Of a DNA stretch of 64,000 bases, positions 33,192 through 45,172 are shown one piece after another; positions within the stretch are counted from its first letter, which is position 1, and every line of letters begins with the position of its first letter. The notes under the pieces are model-generated. The model made no database searches and had not been told where the DNA came from. It was given only the letters and a program-made list of their open reading frames with translations. The stretch comes from Hyaloraphidium curvatum (Eukaryota > Monoblepharomycota > Hyaloraphidiomycetes > Hyaloraphidiales > Hyaloraphidiaceae), in the NCBI GenBank assembly GCA_025558095.1, contig JAIVFI010000040.1:124001-188000 (forward strand), read 5' to 3'. The position numbers and the translations under genes were made by a program.

Positions 33192-34588
33192 TCAGCTGAA
33201 GGCGGTCTCGGCAAAGGCCTGTAAAGGGGACGGCATGAGAAACAGAAGCAGGCGATCGCTAGCCAAAAACATACTTCGTCGTCCATCAGACCGCTGAACG
33301 ACACGGCGCCGCCCCCGCCTCCCTTCTCGGCCTGGACCTGCTTCGAGAGGAAGTCGCGGCTGACGCCCAGCTGCCGATCCATCTTGACCACCGATTCATT
33401 GACGGCAAGGGTCCGATCGATGAGTTCGTTGAGCTTCCGGACGCTCTGCTCGTCGTCGTAGCCGGCCGGGGGATCGCGGAACTCCACCATGCCCTGTCGC
33501 TGGTCCACCGCCGCGTCGATCTCATCGTTCTCGACCATGACGCGCAGGAGGCTCTCGAGATCCGGCAGGCCCTCGGCGGCCTCCCCGCCCTTGCCGGCCT
33601 GCGAGTCCATGCCGAGCTGCTTCGCGATGTCGTCGAGCGAGAGCGTCACGTAGGTCTGAGTCAGCTTGGCCACGTTCCGCCTCCACAGCGCATCGACGAG
33701 CTGCTTCGCGAGCCCGTCGTTGCGGTCCTTTGCGAACTGGGCCTGGTGCTTCTGGTACTCGCTCCTGAGGCGCGACACGCTGCCCGACTCGTACGCGGCG
33801 GCCAGCTCGAGGTACGGGCCGGCCTTTGCCTTTGCGGCGCGTCCGACGCAGGGGGCCATGTACTTTGGCAGCGCGCGGATCCTGCCGTGCTCCTTGAGCG
33901 AGATCAGCACGAACTTCTTGTACGCCTCGATCTGGATCGCCGACGTGACCTGGGCGGGCGCGGTGATTGCGAGCGCGAGGGCGTCGAGCGCCCTGGCGTG
34001 CTTGCCGAGGCCCTCGAGCACCATGCCGGCGTAGTAGTGGTACAGCAGGAAGTCCTGGATGCGCGTGTCGCACACGGGCTCGACGTCGGTGATGGGCACG
34101 TCGATCACTGCCAGCGCGGGCTTGTAGGCGCGAGCGAGGAGGCAGGCTCGCAGCAGCAGCGGGTGCAGCGCGGTGAGGTGGCCGGGGTGGGCGGCGAAGC
34201 GCGCGATGGCGGCCAGCAGCGTGCGCACGGCCAGCAGTGGGGCGCCCGCGGCCTCCGCGACGCGCAGCACGCCCCTGCCGACGGCGGTGAGCAGGTCGGG
34301 CGCGAGCAGCAGCTGGTCGCGCGAGAGGCGCGCGGCGAACGCGGCGGCGAGCGGCAGCGCGTCGGGCGGCGGCGGGTCGGCGGCCAGCTGCGCGGCGAGG
34401 ACGGCGGCGAAGCCCGCGGAGTGCTCCGCGGCGTCGAGCGCGTGCAGCGGGTTGAGGCCGCCGGCGCCGGGCGCGCCGAGCACCGCCGGCGCCGCGCCCC
34501 GCAGCGCCGCCACGTACGACTTCGGCCAGCGGTCGGGCAAAGGCCCCGCCGCGTGGATCGCCGCGATCACCTCGTCCACGCTCGCCAT
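33192..34588 (-). CDS. CSN3: COP9 signalosome subunit 3 (CSN3)
   Basis: PCI-domain subunit of the complex that removes NEDD8 from cullins. The N-terminal half is an Ala-rich helical repeat ('HPGHLTALHPLLLRACLLAR', 'LLYHYYAGMVLEGLGKHARA'). The core signature 'IQIEAYKKFVLISLKEHGRI' with 'LPKYMAP' is followed by the PCI: 'VAKLTQTYVTLSLDDIAKQL', 'VMVENDEIDAAVDQRQGMVE' and 'VNESVVKMDRQLGVSRDFLS'. A last intron (donor GTATGT near 33271) leads to the short exon 'AFAETAFS' and stop 33192-33194. ATG 34588 (MASVDEVIAAI) is the family-like start. Divergent from SEC62 by 104 bp. Confidence 0.88.
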
Positions 34589-34692
34589 CGGGGGGGCGTG
34601 CTGAACGCGTTCCTCGACGCGTCCGATCAACCACGAGACATCCCCCCAACCCCCCCAACCCAGCCCCCAACCCCTTCCGCCTCCTCCCTCCA

Positions 34693-35673
34693 ATGGCCGC
34701 CGCTCACGTAGGCCGCCCCGCCCGCAGCCCCGCCCCGCTCACGCCCCGCAGCCGCCCGGCGCCCTCGAGGCTGCCAACTTCCTCCGCAGCAAGGACTCGA
34801 AGGTGCGCTGCAAGGACGGCGTCATGGACGGCAGGCGGATAGAGTACTTCAAGGGTGCGTGGCCCGCTGCCCCCCCGGCGCATTGCATTCACCCCCGTCA
34901 AGGCAAGTCCGCCGTCAAGGCCCTGCTGCTGCCCGCCTACGCCGGCCCCAAGCGGCCGCCGGTAAAGTCGGCGGACGAGGCAGCGGACCTGCTCAACCAG
35001 CTGCTGCACGAGGGCCTCTTTGTCCGCGCGGACAAGATCCAGCCAAAGGGGCGCTACTTCCGGCCCGTGCCGCACCAGACCTTCCACCCCGACGGCTACT
35101 ACGTGTGGATATACCAGGGGAGCCAGTGGAAGACGTACCTGATCGGCAGCGGCCTGATCGCAATCGCGCTGGCCGGCGTCATGTTCCCGCTGTGGCCGGT
35201 GCAGCTGCGCGTCGGCGTGTGGTACATCAGCGTGACCCTCCTCGCGCTGCTGGGCGTCTTTTTCGGCATGGTGCTCGTGCGCTTCCTCCTCTACATCGCG
35301 ACGACGCTGGTCTATCGCGGCCAGGGACTGTGGATCTTTCCCCGGCTGTTCGACGATCTGTCGATCGTCGAGTCCTTCCAGCCTTTCTACGAGTGGGAAC
35401 TGTCAAAGTGGGTCGAGCGTGTGTGCTCCGCTGGGAACCTGCTCATCGTTTTGTGGTCTTATCAGAGAGGAGAAAGAGCTGCTGGCAAACCGGGCGCGGA
35501 GCGATGCCGAGGAAGACGGCGAGGAGGCTGGGGATGCGGCTTCGGGGACTGACGCAGCGCAAACGACCGCCGCGGCACCCGCAGACGAGGGAGCCCCGGC
35601 AAACTCTGACAAGGCGGACGGCAAGAGCGACGCGAGCCCGGCGGGAACGGCGCGGCGGCGAAAGAACAAGTAG
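34693..35673 (+). CDS. SEC62: SEC62 translocation protein
   Basis: ER membrane partner of the Sec61/Sec63 channel for post-translational import. Exon 1 is only 'MAAAH' (34693-34707), intron 34708-34751 (44 nt), then 'ANFLRSKDSKVRCKDGVMDG', 'RRIEYFKGKSAVKALLLP', 'LLHEGLFVRADKIQPKGRYF', 'HPDGYYVWIYQGSQWKTYLI'. Two membrane helices follow ('GLIAIALAGVMFPLWPVQLR', 'LLALLGVFFGMVLVRFLLYI') with the typical 'LWIFPRLFDDLSIVESFQPF'. A further intron near 35409 precedes an acidic, Ala-rich cytosolic tail ending basic ('ARRRKNK'). Order and topology agree with fungal and animal Sec62. Confidence 0.93.
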
Positions 35674-35734
35674 CAATTAGAATACCCTAATACTGGTCCC
35701 GAACACGTGTGCCTCCGGTCGACCGAACGAGCGA

Positions 35735-37345
35735 CTAGCTTTTGGAAAGTCCGAAAACCTGGAGTGCCTCTTGCACTGCCTCCTTGTCCCCAGTGTACTT
35801 GTCGGGCTCGTCGCTGAGCTTGACCACGGGGATCTGCTTGTCCGCTGGGAGATGGACAGGGTGAGGGAGGGCAGCCGCAAGAATACAAGTCCACTGACCT
35901 GGCGTGCGAGCGACCGAATGGAGCTTGATGACGATGTTGAGCGTGGACGACGACTTCGCCGGGTCGGAGATGAACTTGAAGTCGTTCGTCAGGTGGGTCC
36001 CGATCCCGAAGCGCGATTCGATGCCCTTCGAGTCCGCGTACTTCTTGTAGCGAAGGCACTTTGCGATGCTCAGGGCGTCGGAGAACACAATGACTTTCTC
36101 GGCCGGATCGATCCCGAGCTTCTTGTAATGGCCCACGATCTGGAATCGTTGCGTTATGGAAGACTCACACCTTGGCGCAATACTCAGCTCACCTTGTCCA
36201 CGTAGACCGTGGCGTCTCCGGAATCGTGTCGCGTGCCCCTGTACATATCTGCCAGGTTGTCGTCGAAGTCTTCGAGGAACGCATCGACCCCTGGAAGGCC
36301 CTTCAGTCCATGATCCAGCGCAGCCGCCGACCGATCCCACCAAAGGTGTCGGACAAAGCTATCCGGAAATCCGGCCCCGTGTAGGTCGATGCCCACTGGC
36401 GGACGTTCCGATTAGCACAAAAGCTCTTTCGAGCGCGAGCCAATGCACGCACCTTGGAGAGTGCCATCTTGTTTGCGTGCTTCAACCCGGTCGTTGCTTC
36501 CAGCGCACTTAGGGCCATGGTCCACTATGGTCACAGTCATCATGAGGCAAACCGCCCGCAGCGTCCGGCGGACAACCAACCTCGTGGGCGACAGTCCCGA
36601 CTGGCCGCAGGTTGTACAGACGTGCAAAGTTCACGTTGCTGGTCCCCGAGCAGTGAGAGAACGGCTTGCCCGTCTTCTCGATCTCCGCGAAATGGGCCTT
36701 GGCCAGTTCCCGGATCACAGTCTCCTGCGCGCGGTACGATCGTCGTCGCCGCGTGCCAAAGTCACTGAAGAAGCAGTCGCCCTCAAAGAGCTGCGCGATC
36801 TTGCGCCTGGCCTGCTCCCTTTGGTCCGCAGGGTGCATGTAGTCCCAGTCGGTTTCCACATACTCAAAGAAGGTCTCCGAGATGAGGTAGAGGATGGGGA
36901 CCTCGTACAGGATCACGTCGACCCACTTCCCGCGGATGTCAATCTCCACGATGCCCTCCGGTGTCAGGCTGACCTGGAGCTGCTCGCGCGGTCGGAACCG
37001 GAACTGCTTCAACCTCGCCACGAATGCGGGCTTCAGATACGGGGTCGTCGAGAGCAGCCACTGCTCTTCCTCGTCCGTGAGCGCCACGTGCTCCATGTCG
37101 TTCAGCTTTTTGACCAGGACGTCGTATGCTGGCTTCGGGAACACGTCCCGCTTCGGGTTCCGCGTCTTGAACCTGTAGTGAACGTACGCTTCCGGATAGT
37201 GCTCCGCAACGGCCTGCATCATCGTCAGCTTGTACCAGTCCGTGTCGAGGATCGACTGGACCCCATTCGGCGAGTACTTGTCGTCCTTATCCAGGTAATA
37301 GTCCCCCGTGTCGTCGACCGGTGGAACGGGGGTCGGAGGCATCAT
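35735..37345 (-). CDS. NPT1: Nicotinate phosphoribosyltransferase (NAPRT / Npt1)
   Basis: Makes nicotinate mononucleotide from nicotinic acid and PRPP in the Preiss-Handler NAD salvage path. Exon 1 from ATG 37345 (or 37342) carries 'SILDTDWYKLTMMQAVAEHY', 'VHYRFKTRNPKRDVF', 'EVPILYLISETFFEYVETDW' and the active-site 'FFSDFGTRRRRSYRAQE'. Later exons give 'PFSHCSGTSNVNFARLYNLR', 'TYTGPDFRIALSDTFGG', 'YRGTRHDSGDATVYVDKV', 'VIVFSDALSIAKCLRYKKYA', 'FGIGTHLTNDF' and 'LNIVIKLHSV', ending 'QVFGLSKS'. The phosphoribosyl-binding 'HDSGD' and 'FGIGT' are present. The frame and length match the fungal enzyme. Convergent with SEC62, 61 bp between stops. Confidence 0.93.
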
Positions 37346-37694
37346 TCCAAGTGCTGGGTGACACCTTAGGGTCCGATTCCCAGCAGAATCGGGCCGGATT
37401 CCACGATACCGATCGAGTGCAGGAGACGATTGAAATGGACACCAGAAATGAAACGCGGTCGCCAAGATCAAGGTGCGAGGAGAGGGACGCGAGCGCTACA
37501 CTGTGGGTTGCCCGCAAGCACGGCCGCGCGCGCTGCCAAAAACCTCGACTTGCGTGGCTCGCCGAATAGCGCTGCCTTGGCGTCGACGAGAGCAGCGACT
37601 CTCGGAGAGCATTTCGATCGTTGACCGGCGAGCGCATCGCAGCTGCCGCTTCCCCCGTGCGCGAAGGACGTAGAACCGTAGAACGGCAAAGCCG
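37346..37694. promoter_or_regulatory. Divergent NPT1/MIA40 promoter region
   Basis: 349 bases between two start codons on opposite strands. No gene or clear TATA box seen. Short open frames here are shadows. Confidence 0.4.
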
Positions 37695-38168
37695 ATGGCA
37701 ATGGAACGCCACGACGACGGGAAGGACATCTCGCTGGTAATCGACCGCGATTACAACCAGCAGGCCATCGCCAAGGAGAAGCAGGCCTTGGAAGAGGCCC
37801 AGGCTGCCAATGCCGATCCGCAATCCGCCGTGAACAAAGAGACTGGGGAGATCAACTGGGACTGCCCGTGTCTTGCCGACATGGTGAAGCCGCCTTGCGG
37901 CGAGACCTTTAAGGCCGCCTTCTCCTGCTTCGTGTACTCGACGACGGAGCCAAAGGGGATGGACTGCGTGGACAAGTTCCGGGAGATGCAGAGCTGCTTC
38001 AAGGACTACCCAGAGATCTATGGCCGCGAAACCGACGACGACGACGACGATGAGGACGAAGAGGCGGGCGAGGCTGGGCAGGATGCTGGTGTAGATGCGG
38101 CCGAGGCCGCAGCCGAGGCCGCCGCGGAGCTGGTGACAGAAGCGGTGGGAGACGTCGGGGACAAGTAA
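37695..38168 (+). CDS. MIA40: MIA40 / CHCHD4 intermembrane-space oxidoreductase, soluble short form
   Basis: Disulphide-relay receptor of the mitochondrial intermembrane space. The redox 'CPC' (about residue 57) is followed by a twin CX9C helix pair: '[11 protein letters not shown]' and '[11 protein letters not shown]', with the hydrophobic substrate cleft around '[12 protein letters not shown]'. The 157-aa protein has a charged N-terminus ('[20 protein letters not shown]') and a long acidic, Ala-rich tail. It has neither presequence nor membrane anchor, so it resembles animal and plant MIA40 and not the anchored yeast form. No intron. Confidence 0.95.
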   Translation: MAMERHDDGKDISLVIDRDYNQQAIAKEKQALEEAQAANADPQSAVNKETGEINWDCPCLADMVKPPCGETFKAAFSCFVYSTTEPKGMDCVDKFREMQSCFKDYPEIYGRETDDDDDDEDEEAGEAGQDAGVDAAEAAAEAAAELVTEAVGDVGDK

Positions 38169-38334
38169 AATCTCAATATAGATTCGCGGACTGCGGCTCA
38201 CCCGCCCGTCTGTGCATTACAATCAAAGGCTACCACTGTCAGTCCTCGTCCTGTCCGAGATCCGCCCTCCGCGCGCGCCTGTGTCGCGCCCCAGCTTCCG
38301 TTGCCACGCCAAACAGTTTGGTACAAGCCACGTT

Positions 38335-39074
38335 TCACACATCTGAAGTTCAGGGGTAAGCCAAGGAGCGCAGAATGCGGAGCAGGCGTCCCACCAGAGA
38401 TAGACATAGTCTGAGCAATGTTAGAGTCCTCGACCACCCGCATGAACTCTTCGAAGGAGATCTTCCCGTCCTCGTCCTGGTCCGCCTCCATGATGGTTTT
38501 GTCCACTATCTGCTGTAGTTGCTGGTCCCGGAGATTGTTCCCGACCATCATCTTCAGCACCAAGAACAGCTCGCCGTTGCTGATGAACCCATCACGATCC
38601 ATATCGTAGACCTTGAAGGCAACTGGCGGCACGCTCGTGAGCCAAGCTCGGGGACAGCTGCGAGACCATTCCCACATCGCAGCTTCTCCGTCCGGTTGCC
38701 GTTGGCGGTGAACGTGCTCAGCGCGGTAATGAACTCCTGGAAGTCCACGTCACCGCCCCCGTCCTCGTCGAAAATGGCAATCATGCGATGTGCAAGGGGG
38801 TTGTTGGCAATTTGCGGCAGCGAGAGGAACTCCTCCTTATCGATGGCGCCGGAACCATCCTTGTCAAGCTTCATGAAGCGCTTGTACAATCGCTGGATCT
38901 CATCCGGGGTGACTGCGCGTGCCGTGGACGCGTCAGATCCGCGGCAAATCATCGCTAGATATCTCCCACAGTTGGTGGCCGAAGCCAGGTCGTCCAGTTG
39001 TGAGCTCGCGGCCTGGGGGATGCTCGCCCAGTTGGAAGCACCGCGGCCGCGTCTGCGGTTCCACCCACCCCCAT
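38335..39074 (-). CDS. CNB1: Calcineurin regulatory subunit B (CNB1)
   Basis: Ca2+-binding subunit of the phosphatase calcineurin, with four EF hands: '[17 protein letters not shown]', '[18 protein letters not shown]', '[18 protein letters not shown]' and '[18 protein letters not shown]'. N-terminal part reads '[18 protein letters not shown]', joined by an intron ending before '[19 protein letters not shown]'. A second intron gives 'EKLRFAFKVYDM'. A last one gives '[11 protein letters not shown]' and stop 38335-38337. The exact start is unresolved: ATG 39074 gives Met-Gly, fitting N-myristoylation, but the first splice is unclear. Confidence 0.9.
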
Positions 39075-39275
39075 CCCCACGTCAACACGGCGCTAGTGCC
39101 GCGTGAATGGTCTCGGGTCTAGTCCTTCCCTAGGTGCCCAGGCGCTATCGCCGTAGATCGCGTTTCGGCGACAGGCGGCGGACTGCAGTGACTCTCAGAA
39201 GGGAACGCACCCGCCGCCTTGCTGCCCGTGCAGACCTCGCCCGCGGTCTCCTGGGCGGGACGGTCGACGCGTTTC

Positions 39276-42200
39276 ATGCCTGACGCGCTCACTGAGCCCG
39301 CGGAAACAAACACTCCTGGTGCCGAAGGTTCTGAGGACGCCCATGCCCAACGTCGACGAGAACTCCGGGCCAAGAACCTGGAGGCATCCAAGAGCAGGCC
39401 AGGTGGATCAACCGCGCGGATTGCCTACGGCAGCTTCTCATCTGGCACGGCAGATCTATCCTCGCTGAAAAACCTGGATGCCTCGCTCAAGCGGAACACC
39501 TCGTTCATCAAGAAGCTGAAAGCGTCGATCACACCCGAGTCGCTTCCTTCTCTCTTGGCTGAGGTGGCCGCTCTGAAGCTCGAAAAGTATCTTTCGGAGG
39601 TCATCGGTTCTATTGTGGAATGTCGGCTCCGGAACGGCGCGGAAGTCTTTGCCGCGGTCGAAGTCTGCTCCGCCCTTCACCAACGCTACTCCGACTTCGC
39701 GGCGCCTCTCGTAGCGTCACTCCTGAAACTTCTCGGACCGCCGCCAGTACATCAGATATCGAGCGTGCCTTTGGAGCAGCGGGAGAAGGAGGATGCCGCC
39801 CGGATCAGCAGGCAGCGCACTGCGCTGCGGCTTTTGGTGGAGCTTTACTTGGTCAAGCTCGCCGGGGATCCCAAGGGAGACAAAGATGGGTTGATTTTCG
39901 GGGTCGTCCGTGATTTGGTGGGCGCCTGAAGCGCCTGTGCGCCGCCGTGACGCTGACGCGAAGTTGCGTAGTTTGGCAACGACAAGACCCACCACGTCAA
40001 CTTGTCGCTGGCCGTAACTTTCTCAAAGTTCTACGGCCAGGAGTTTTTGCCCGGGCAGAATCCCCCACTGGACGCCATTGTCGGAAACGAGCAGCGATCG
40101 TCTTTCAAAGCCCTCCTCGGTGACTACTGGAACAGCGCGGCCCGGCGTATCAAATCCGACCACAATGTGGGCACCGGCGCCTCGATCTGGCGCAGAAGAC
40201 GTGACTGACTTTTCTGCATCACCAGCGCCTACGGGACATGTCTCGCTCGCTGGCTGATCATGCGATTGCTCGGGGTGACGTCAGCGAGGACAGGCAGCAA
40301 CGATACGAGAACGCGCTCAAGGCCCACGAGAAGCTCATGGCGCTTGTCTCGTCCCTCGCAGAGGCTTTGGGGGAGACAATGCCGGAGCTGAAAGGCTTGG
40401 ACGAGGACACTGCAAACGTCTCGCGCCTCACCGGGATCGGAGTCGTCATGGACGGCGGATCGTCGCGCAACAGAGACGACTCAACTTCCAGCCTGGGACC
40501 GTGGGAGGACGAGGAAACCAAGTTCTTTTACGAGAACCTCGTCGACCTGAAGGATTTTGTGCCCGGCATCCTGCTCGGCGAGAAGCAGAAGGACGACGCC
40601 GGTGCTACAGCAGAAAAGGGAGGCGAGGAAGACACCACAGAGAACACGGACGAGGCGAAGGATCTTGGTGAAGAGTCTCGCGGGGCTGACGCAATCTCGA
40701 CAATGGACACGGATATCGCGGACGAGGAGCGGCCTCTAGACGACGACGAGGCTAAGGAAACGGGAGCTGCCACGTCGCAGCCTCAGCTCGACGCCCTCCT
40801 TGCGCGACTCCCGAACGCAATGAACCGGACCGCGATCGACCAGCTTGCGATCGATTTCTGCTACATCAACACAAAGTTGTCGCGTAGGAAGCTTGCGCGC
40901 GCCATGCTTTCGGTTCCGCGTCAGCGTTTGGACCTCTTGCCCTACTACGCTCGGATGCTGGCGATCCTGAAGCCGTACATGCCGGACGTCTTGGCGACCG
41001 TGGCTGATTCCTTGGATTCTGATTTTCGCCGTCAGCAGCGGCGCAGGGACACTGGCAGCTTGGACGACAAGATCAAGGTCGGCCCATTCGATCGGACCGG
41101 TGTGATGTTCCTCACACTCAGACGGGCTTCCCAGGTTGTTCGTTACATCGGCGAGCTCACCAAATTCAAAATCATCCACCTCCACGTCACCTTTCACTGC
41201 ATCAAAGTGCTCCTGGACGACTTTGCCGGACAGAACATTGAGGTTCTCGCCAACTTTCTCGAGTGCTGCGGTCGTTTTCTGGCCAAGTCGACGGAAACGA
41301 GCCAACGGATGGCAAATATGGTGAGCGGGTTGCGCAAGTCGAGACGGTCGTCGGCACTGTAACTTCACTTTGTCAGCTGGACATCATGATGAGGAAGAAG
41401 GCAGTCCAGCACCTCGACAACCGGCAGGTTCTTATGATCGAGAACGCCTACTACCAGTGCAACCCTCCCGACAAGCCCGCAGTCTCCACCAAAGTTCGGA
41501 CACCGATGGAAGCCTACATCAGGCGCCTGCTGTATTCGGAGCTCTCGAGAGCGTCTTCGGAAAAGATCCTCAAGCTTCTGAGAAAGCTCGACTGGGATGC
41601 AGGGCCGGTCTGTCGGCAGATGGAAAAGATCCTGACAAAGATCTGGAAGGTCCGCTTCAGCAACGTGCACCTCGTGGCGTTCCTTGTCGCGGAGCTGTCA
41701 TTGTATCATCCGGAACTCGGCGTCAAGGTCGTGGACGGGGTACTCGAGGAAGTGCGGCTCGGTCTCGAGGTATGGCCGGTGCCTTTTCGTCGGGTCCGGC
41801 TTGGAGCTCAACGAACCGCGGCAGCAAAACATATTCAAGCACAACCAACGCCGAATCGCATGCGTCAAGTACCTTGGCGAGCTCTACAACTATCGAATGC
41901 TGGACTCGGCCGTCATTTTCGACACCCTTTACCTCCTGCTCACTTTTGGTCACGGCGGAATGCCGCGCCCGGATGTCTTCAACCCGGCCGACGCTCCGCA
42001 CGATTTCTTCCGTGTCAGGCTTGTTTGCGCGCTCCTGGACCCTTGCGGGCCCGTCTTTGCCAAGGGCACCATGGCGAAGAAGCTGGATGCGTTCCTCGTC
42101 TTCCTGCAGCTGTACGTCAAGACCAAGATCGAACCGCCATTGGACATCATTTTCCTGCTTCAGGAGACTTTCGAGGCCTTGAGGCCGTCCGCGAAGCGTT

Positions 42201-42937
42201 ACGAATCCTTTGAAGAAGCTTTGGAAGCCTTGAAGGATCTGGCATCCGCTGCACAAGCGGCGGCAGCTACGGATGGCGAGGCTGGGGCGCAGGACGATGC
42301 AGACGAGGACGACGAAGAGGACACGCACAACAAGGGGGCGGCATCCAACGACGGTAGCGGCGGCCCGGAGAGCGACGGTTCGGAGGGGAGCGAGAGCGAC
42401 TCGGGATCCGCTTCTTCGGACGACCAAGGACGTGCCGAAGCGTCGTCGTCCGAGGATGAAGCGGTCATTGTGCACGTCGACGCCAAGGGACCAACGCAGG
42501 AGGAAGAGGAGGATTTCGAGAAGGAGTTCAACAAGATCCTTCAGGAGAGCGTGGAAAGCAGGAGGAGCGAGAAGAGGGTCATGAACCTGTTCGACGTCGC
42601 TATTCCCGTTCGCGGCGCTCGGCAAGACAAGCAAGCACATTCGGATGACGAGCAGTCGAGCGGGGACGAGGACAAGGAAAAGGGCGGCGTCACCTTTGCG
42701 GTGCTGACGAAGAAGGGCAGCAAGCAGCAGACGCGCATGATCTCGTTGCCGGCGGATTCGGCCTTCGCCATCAACACGCTCAAGAAACAGGAAGCCGATC
42801 GCGCGGAGCAGGCGGCTCTCAAGAAGCTCGTGCTTGATTCCGTGTCCGCGGATCCGGAACGCAGTGCGCATGCCCCGCCGACGCGGAAGGGCGGCAAGCT
42901 TGTACTTTTTTCCAATACCACGCACCGCGGTCCCTGA
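39276..42937 (+). CDS. UPF2: UPF2 / NMD2 nonsense-mediated decay factor
   Basis: Scaffold joining UPF1 and UPF3. Three MIF4G-type helical domains: first 'NLDASLKRNTSFIKKLKASI', 'KYLSEVIGSIVECRLRNGAE', 'LVASLLKLLGPPPVHQISSV'; second 'KFFYENLVDLKDFVPGILLG', 'DFCYINTKLSRRKLARAML', 'LLPYYARMLAILKPYMPDV'; third 'QMEKILTKIWKVRFSNVHLV', 'IACVKYLGELYNYRMLDSAV', 'DFFRVRLVCALLDPCGPVF' and 'KLDAFLVFLQLYVKTK'. Then a very acidic segment ('DDADEDDEEDT') and the UPF1-binding C-terminus with 'FEKEFNKILQESVESRR'. Introns lie near 39928, 40190, 41320 and 41770. ATG 39276 (MPDALTEPAE) is the first real ATG in frame. Stop 42935-42937. Confidence 0.95.
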
Positions 42938-43164
42938 GCTGCAAAGGTATGCCATGCTCTGATTGCACACAACTTTATCGCTGAAATCGCTACTCCTATA
43001 CATCCAATCGGGAATCTACGATATTCTTACTTCAGAATGCTTCTACGGTGTCAAATCTCAACGTCGAGTGCACCAGAATCCGAGAGGCCCTCGCGGCCAC
43101 TGTGCACGTCACATCGCCTCGCGAACGAACGTCTCGCGACCTGGGCTCCAATGGAGCAATAAGT

Positions 43165-44818
43165 TCACTTCTCGCCGAAGCTTTTGGACATCTCCGCCGC
43201 AAGGGCTTCGTCCAACGCGGGCGGAGCTCCGTTGGCTTTCGTTTCCGACGCCATGTGCGCCTGGAAATGGCGCCGCAGGTGATCCCTGCGGTAGTACTTG
43301 CACACGCATCCAATGATCGGGCATGCTGCGGCGGCAGTCAGAAAGGCACGGATGTGGGCCGGGGAAGCGGACGAACCATGGATCCGCGACTCCTCCCCGT
43401 CGTGGCTCCTGCGGTGGCGCCGCATGTGGCCGTTCTGCTTGAAGCTCTTGCCGCACTGCGGGCAATGGTAGTTCCCGCTACCTTTGCTGTTGGAGGTCGG
43501 CGTGCCCGGCGTGCCGCGGGATGGGGAGCTAGGGGATGTCGTCGACAAGGACCTCGCCGATTGCCGCCAAGCGGAGCGAGGGAGCCTGGTGTTGATGCCG
43601 AGGGGTCCCCCGTGGTCTGTAGTCTGGGCCTTGTTGGACATATTGAGCCTCTGGCTCGTGCGAGAGGAGCGCCGTTGTCCTCGCCGCGATCCAGCTGCGG
43701 GTTTGCAGTCAGATCCTTGTTCTTCAGGAGGTCAGATGATGGCAGCTCACCGCGTCGGGACGAGGGCTCCTCGTAGTCGTCGTCGTCATCCTCGTCCTCA
43801 TCTTCCATCGCTTCGTCGTTGACGTCGTCGTTTGAATCGAGACCGGCATCCTCCCCATCGTGGGCCCCCTTCTCCTGCCTCGGGCTGCTCTCTCCGTCCG
43901 CATCATCATCAGCATAGTCCCTCTCCGTTCTGACATGGCGGTCCGGATCGGAAGGCATGGGGGGCATGATGGCCGGAGGCTCGTAGGAAAGCTGGAACTC
44001 GTAGTTGTGCTGCATGTACGTGGTCGTTCCAGACGACGACGTCATGGATCCTCCGTTGTAGAGGGGAGCAGTGCTGTCCACGGCTTCAAACTCGAGATGT
44101 CCGGACGCAACCGTTGAGGACGACGGCGTGGGTCTTGTCGTTGGCTGCATGCCCGCGACGGTGGCCTCCGGTCTCGGCGACGGTGTCGACCTCGCATCGT
44201 CCTGGGCGATGAACTCAGATGCAAGCTGGGAGGCAAAGCGGGTCACTATAGGGTCATCGCACGCAGATGAGGTTCGACCACTACCTGGCTGTACTTTTCC
44301 GGTGTCAGATCGTCGCTCGGATGGTTGTGGTGGCCCATGCCCGGAGGCCGCAGGCGCGGGCCAGGAAGGACGGAAGCAGCTCCGTAGTACAGCTGCTGAG
44401 GCTGCTGGTAGGGATTGAATGCAAGTGGAAGGAGCGTTTGCTGCATTCCGATGGGCTGTTGCATCCCCGAGTGCTGCGGAATGCCGACGTTTTGCGCCAC
44501 GGCGGGCGAGTAGAAGTAATGCGGCGCCGGCGAGTTCAGCAGCGACGCTGTGGCACCGGAAAAGTCCATGCTTCGGTACATGTTGTCGTACGGAGCGAGA
44601 ATGCTGGAGGGCGCGGGCAGGCCCAGCAGGCCGCTGCCGAGCTTGTCGATGTGGTGGTGCTGCCCGGGCGGCCGGACAACCATGCCATCGTAGTGGAACG
44701 GGGGCGAGGTTCCGGAGCTGGAAGACTGCGCATCGGGCGCAGCCTCGTCCGCGTCCCTCAGTGTCGGCGACATGGAGAGGTGCGACGACGGCGAATGATA
44801 AGGCTTCGGCGTCTCCAT
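43165..44818 (-). CDS. C2H2 zinc-finger transcription factor, two adjacent fingers
   Basis: Long low-complexity N-terminus (Ser/Pro/Gln/His: 'METPKPYHSPSSHLSMSPTL', 'NPYQQPQQLYYGAASVLPG') with intron(s) near 44246, an acidic block ('DEDEDDDDDYEEP'), and a 59-nt intron (donor GTGAGC, acceptor CCCGCAG, about 43750-43692). Fingers near the C-terminus: 'CPQCGKSFKQNGHMRRHRRS' then His (C-x2-C-x12-H-x3-H), and 'CPIIGCVCKYYRRDHLRRHF' (C-x4-C-x12-H-x3-H). The layout resembles fungal two-finger regulators, but the closest family is not clear. Start ATG 44818; stop 43165-43167. DNA targets unknown. Confidence 0.82.
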
Positions 44819-45172
44819 AACCGCCCCGCTGCAGTCCTCTCGCCCACGTCGACAGCCGGGGCCGAACCCTTAGAGCTCAACACCCCGCCGTGGAAGCAGC
44901 AGTGCGACGCGGAAGTGCGCGTCCTTGCCGTGGACTCGCGGCGGTGACAGACCGGTGCGCAATTCTCCGGCTCGCCAGCGAGCAGGACCGCCGCCCCCGG
45001 GCAGAATGTTAAACGGCAAGTCGCCGAAACCAGGCGCGCTCGCACAGCTATGGTTTCCTCGCACGGCGGTCGGGGGAAGAGGTCGAGTGGACAGCCGGAA
45101 ATGCACCAAGCCCCCGCCGCAGCGTGTTTTTTTTCTGTGGTCCCTTTCCCTTTCAACCTTTCCACACCTTAT
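44819..45172. promoter_or_regulatory. Upstream region of the zinc-finger gene and PIG-O 3' flank junction
   Basis: 354 bases upstream of the zinc-finger ATG and just before the PIG-O stop reading on plus. It holds a T8 run near 45125. Otherwise no gene is seen. Both genes run on the minus strand, with PIG-O first, so this is a tandem spacer. Confidence 0.4.

Noticed and set aside
33746..34711. Long plus-strand open frame antisense to CSN3
   Set aside because: It is a high-GC shadow, repetitive in Arg/Gly/Val, and overlaps a well-supported CSN3 frame.
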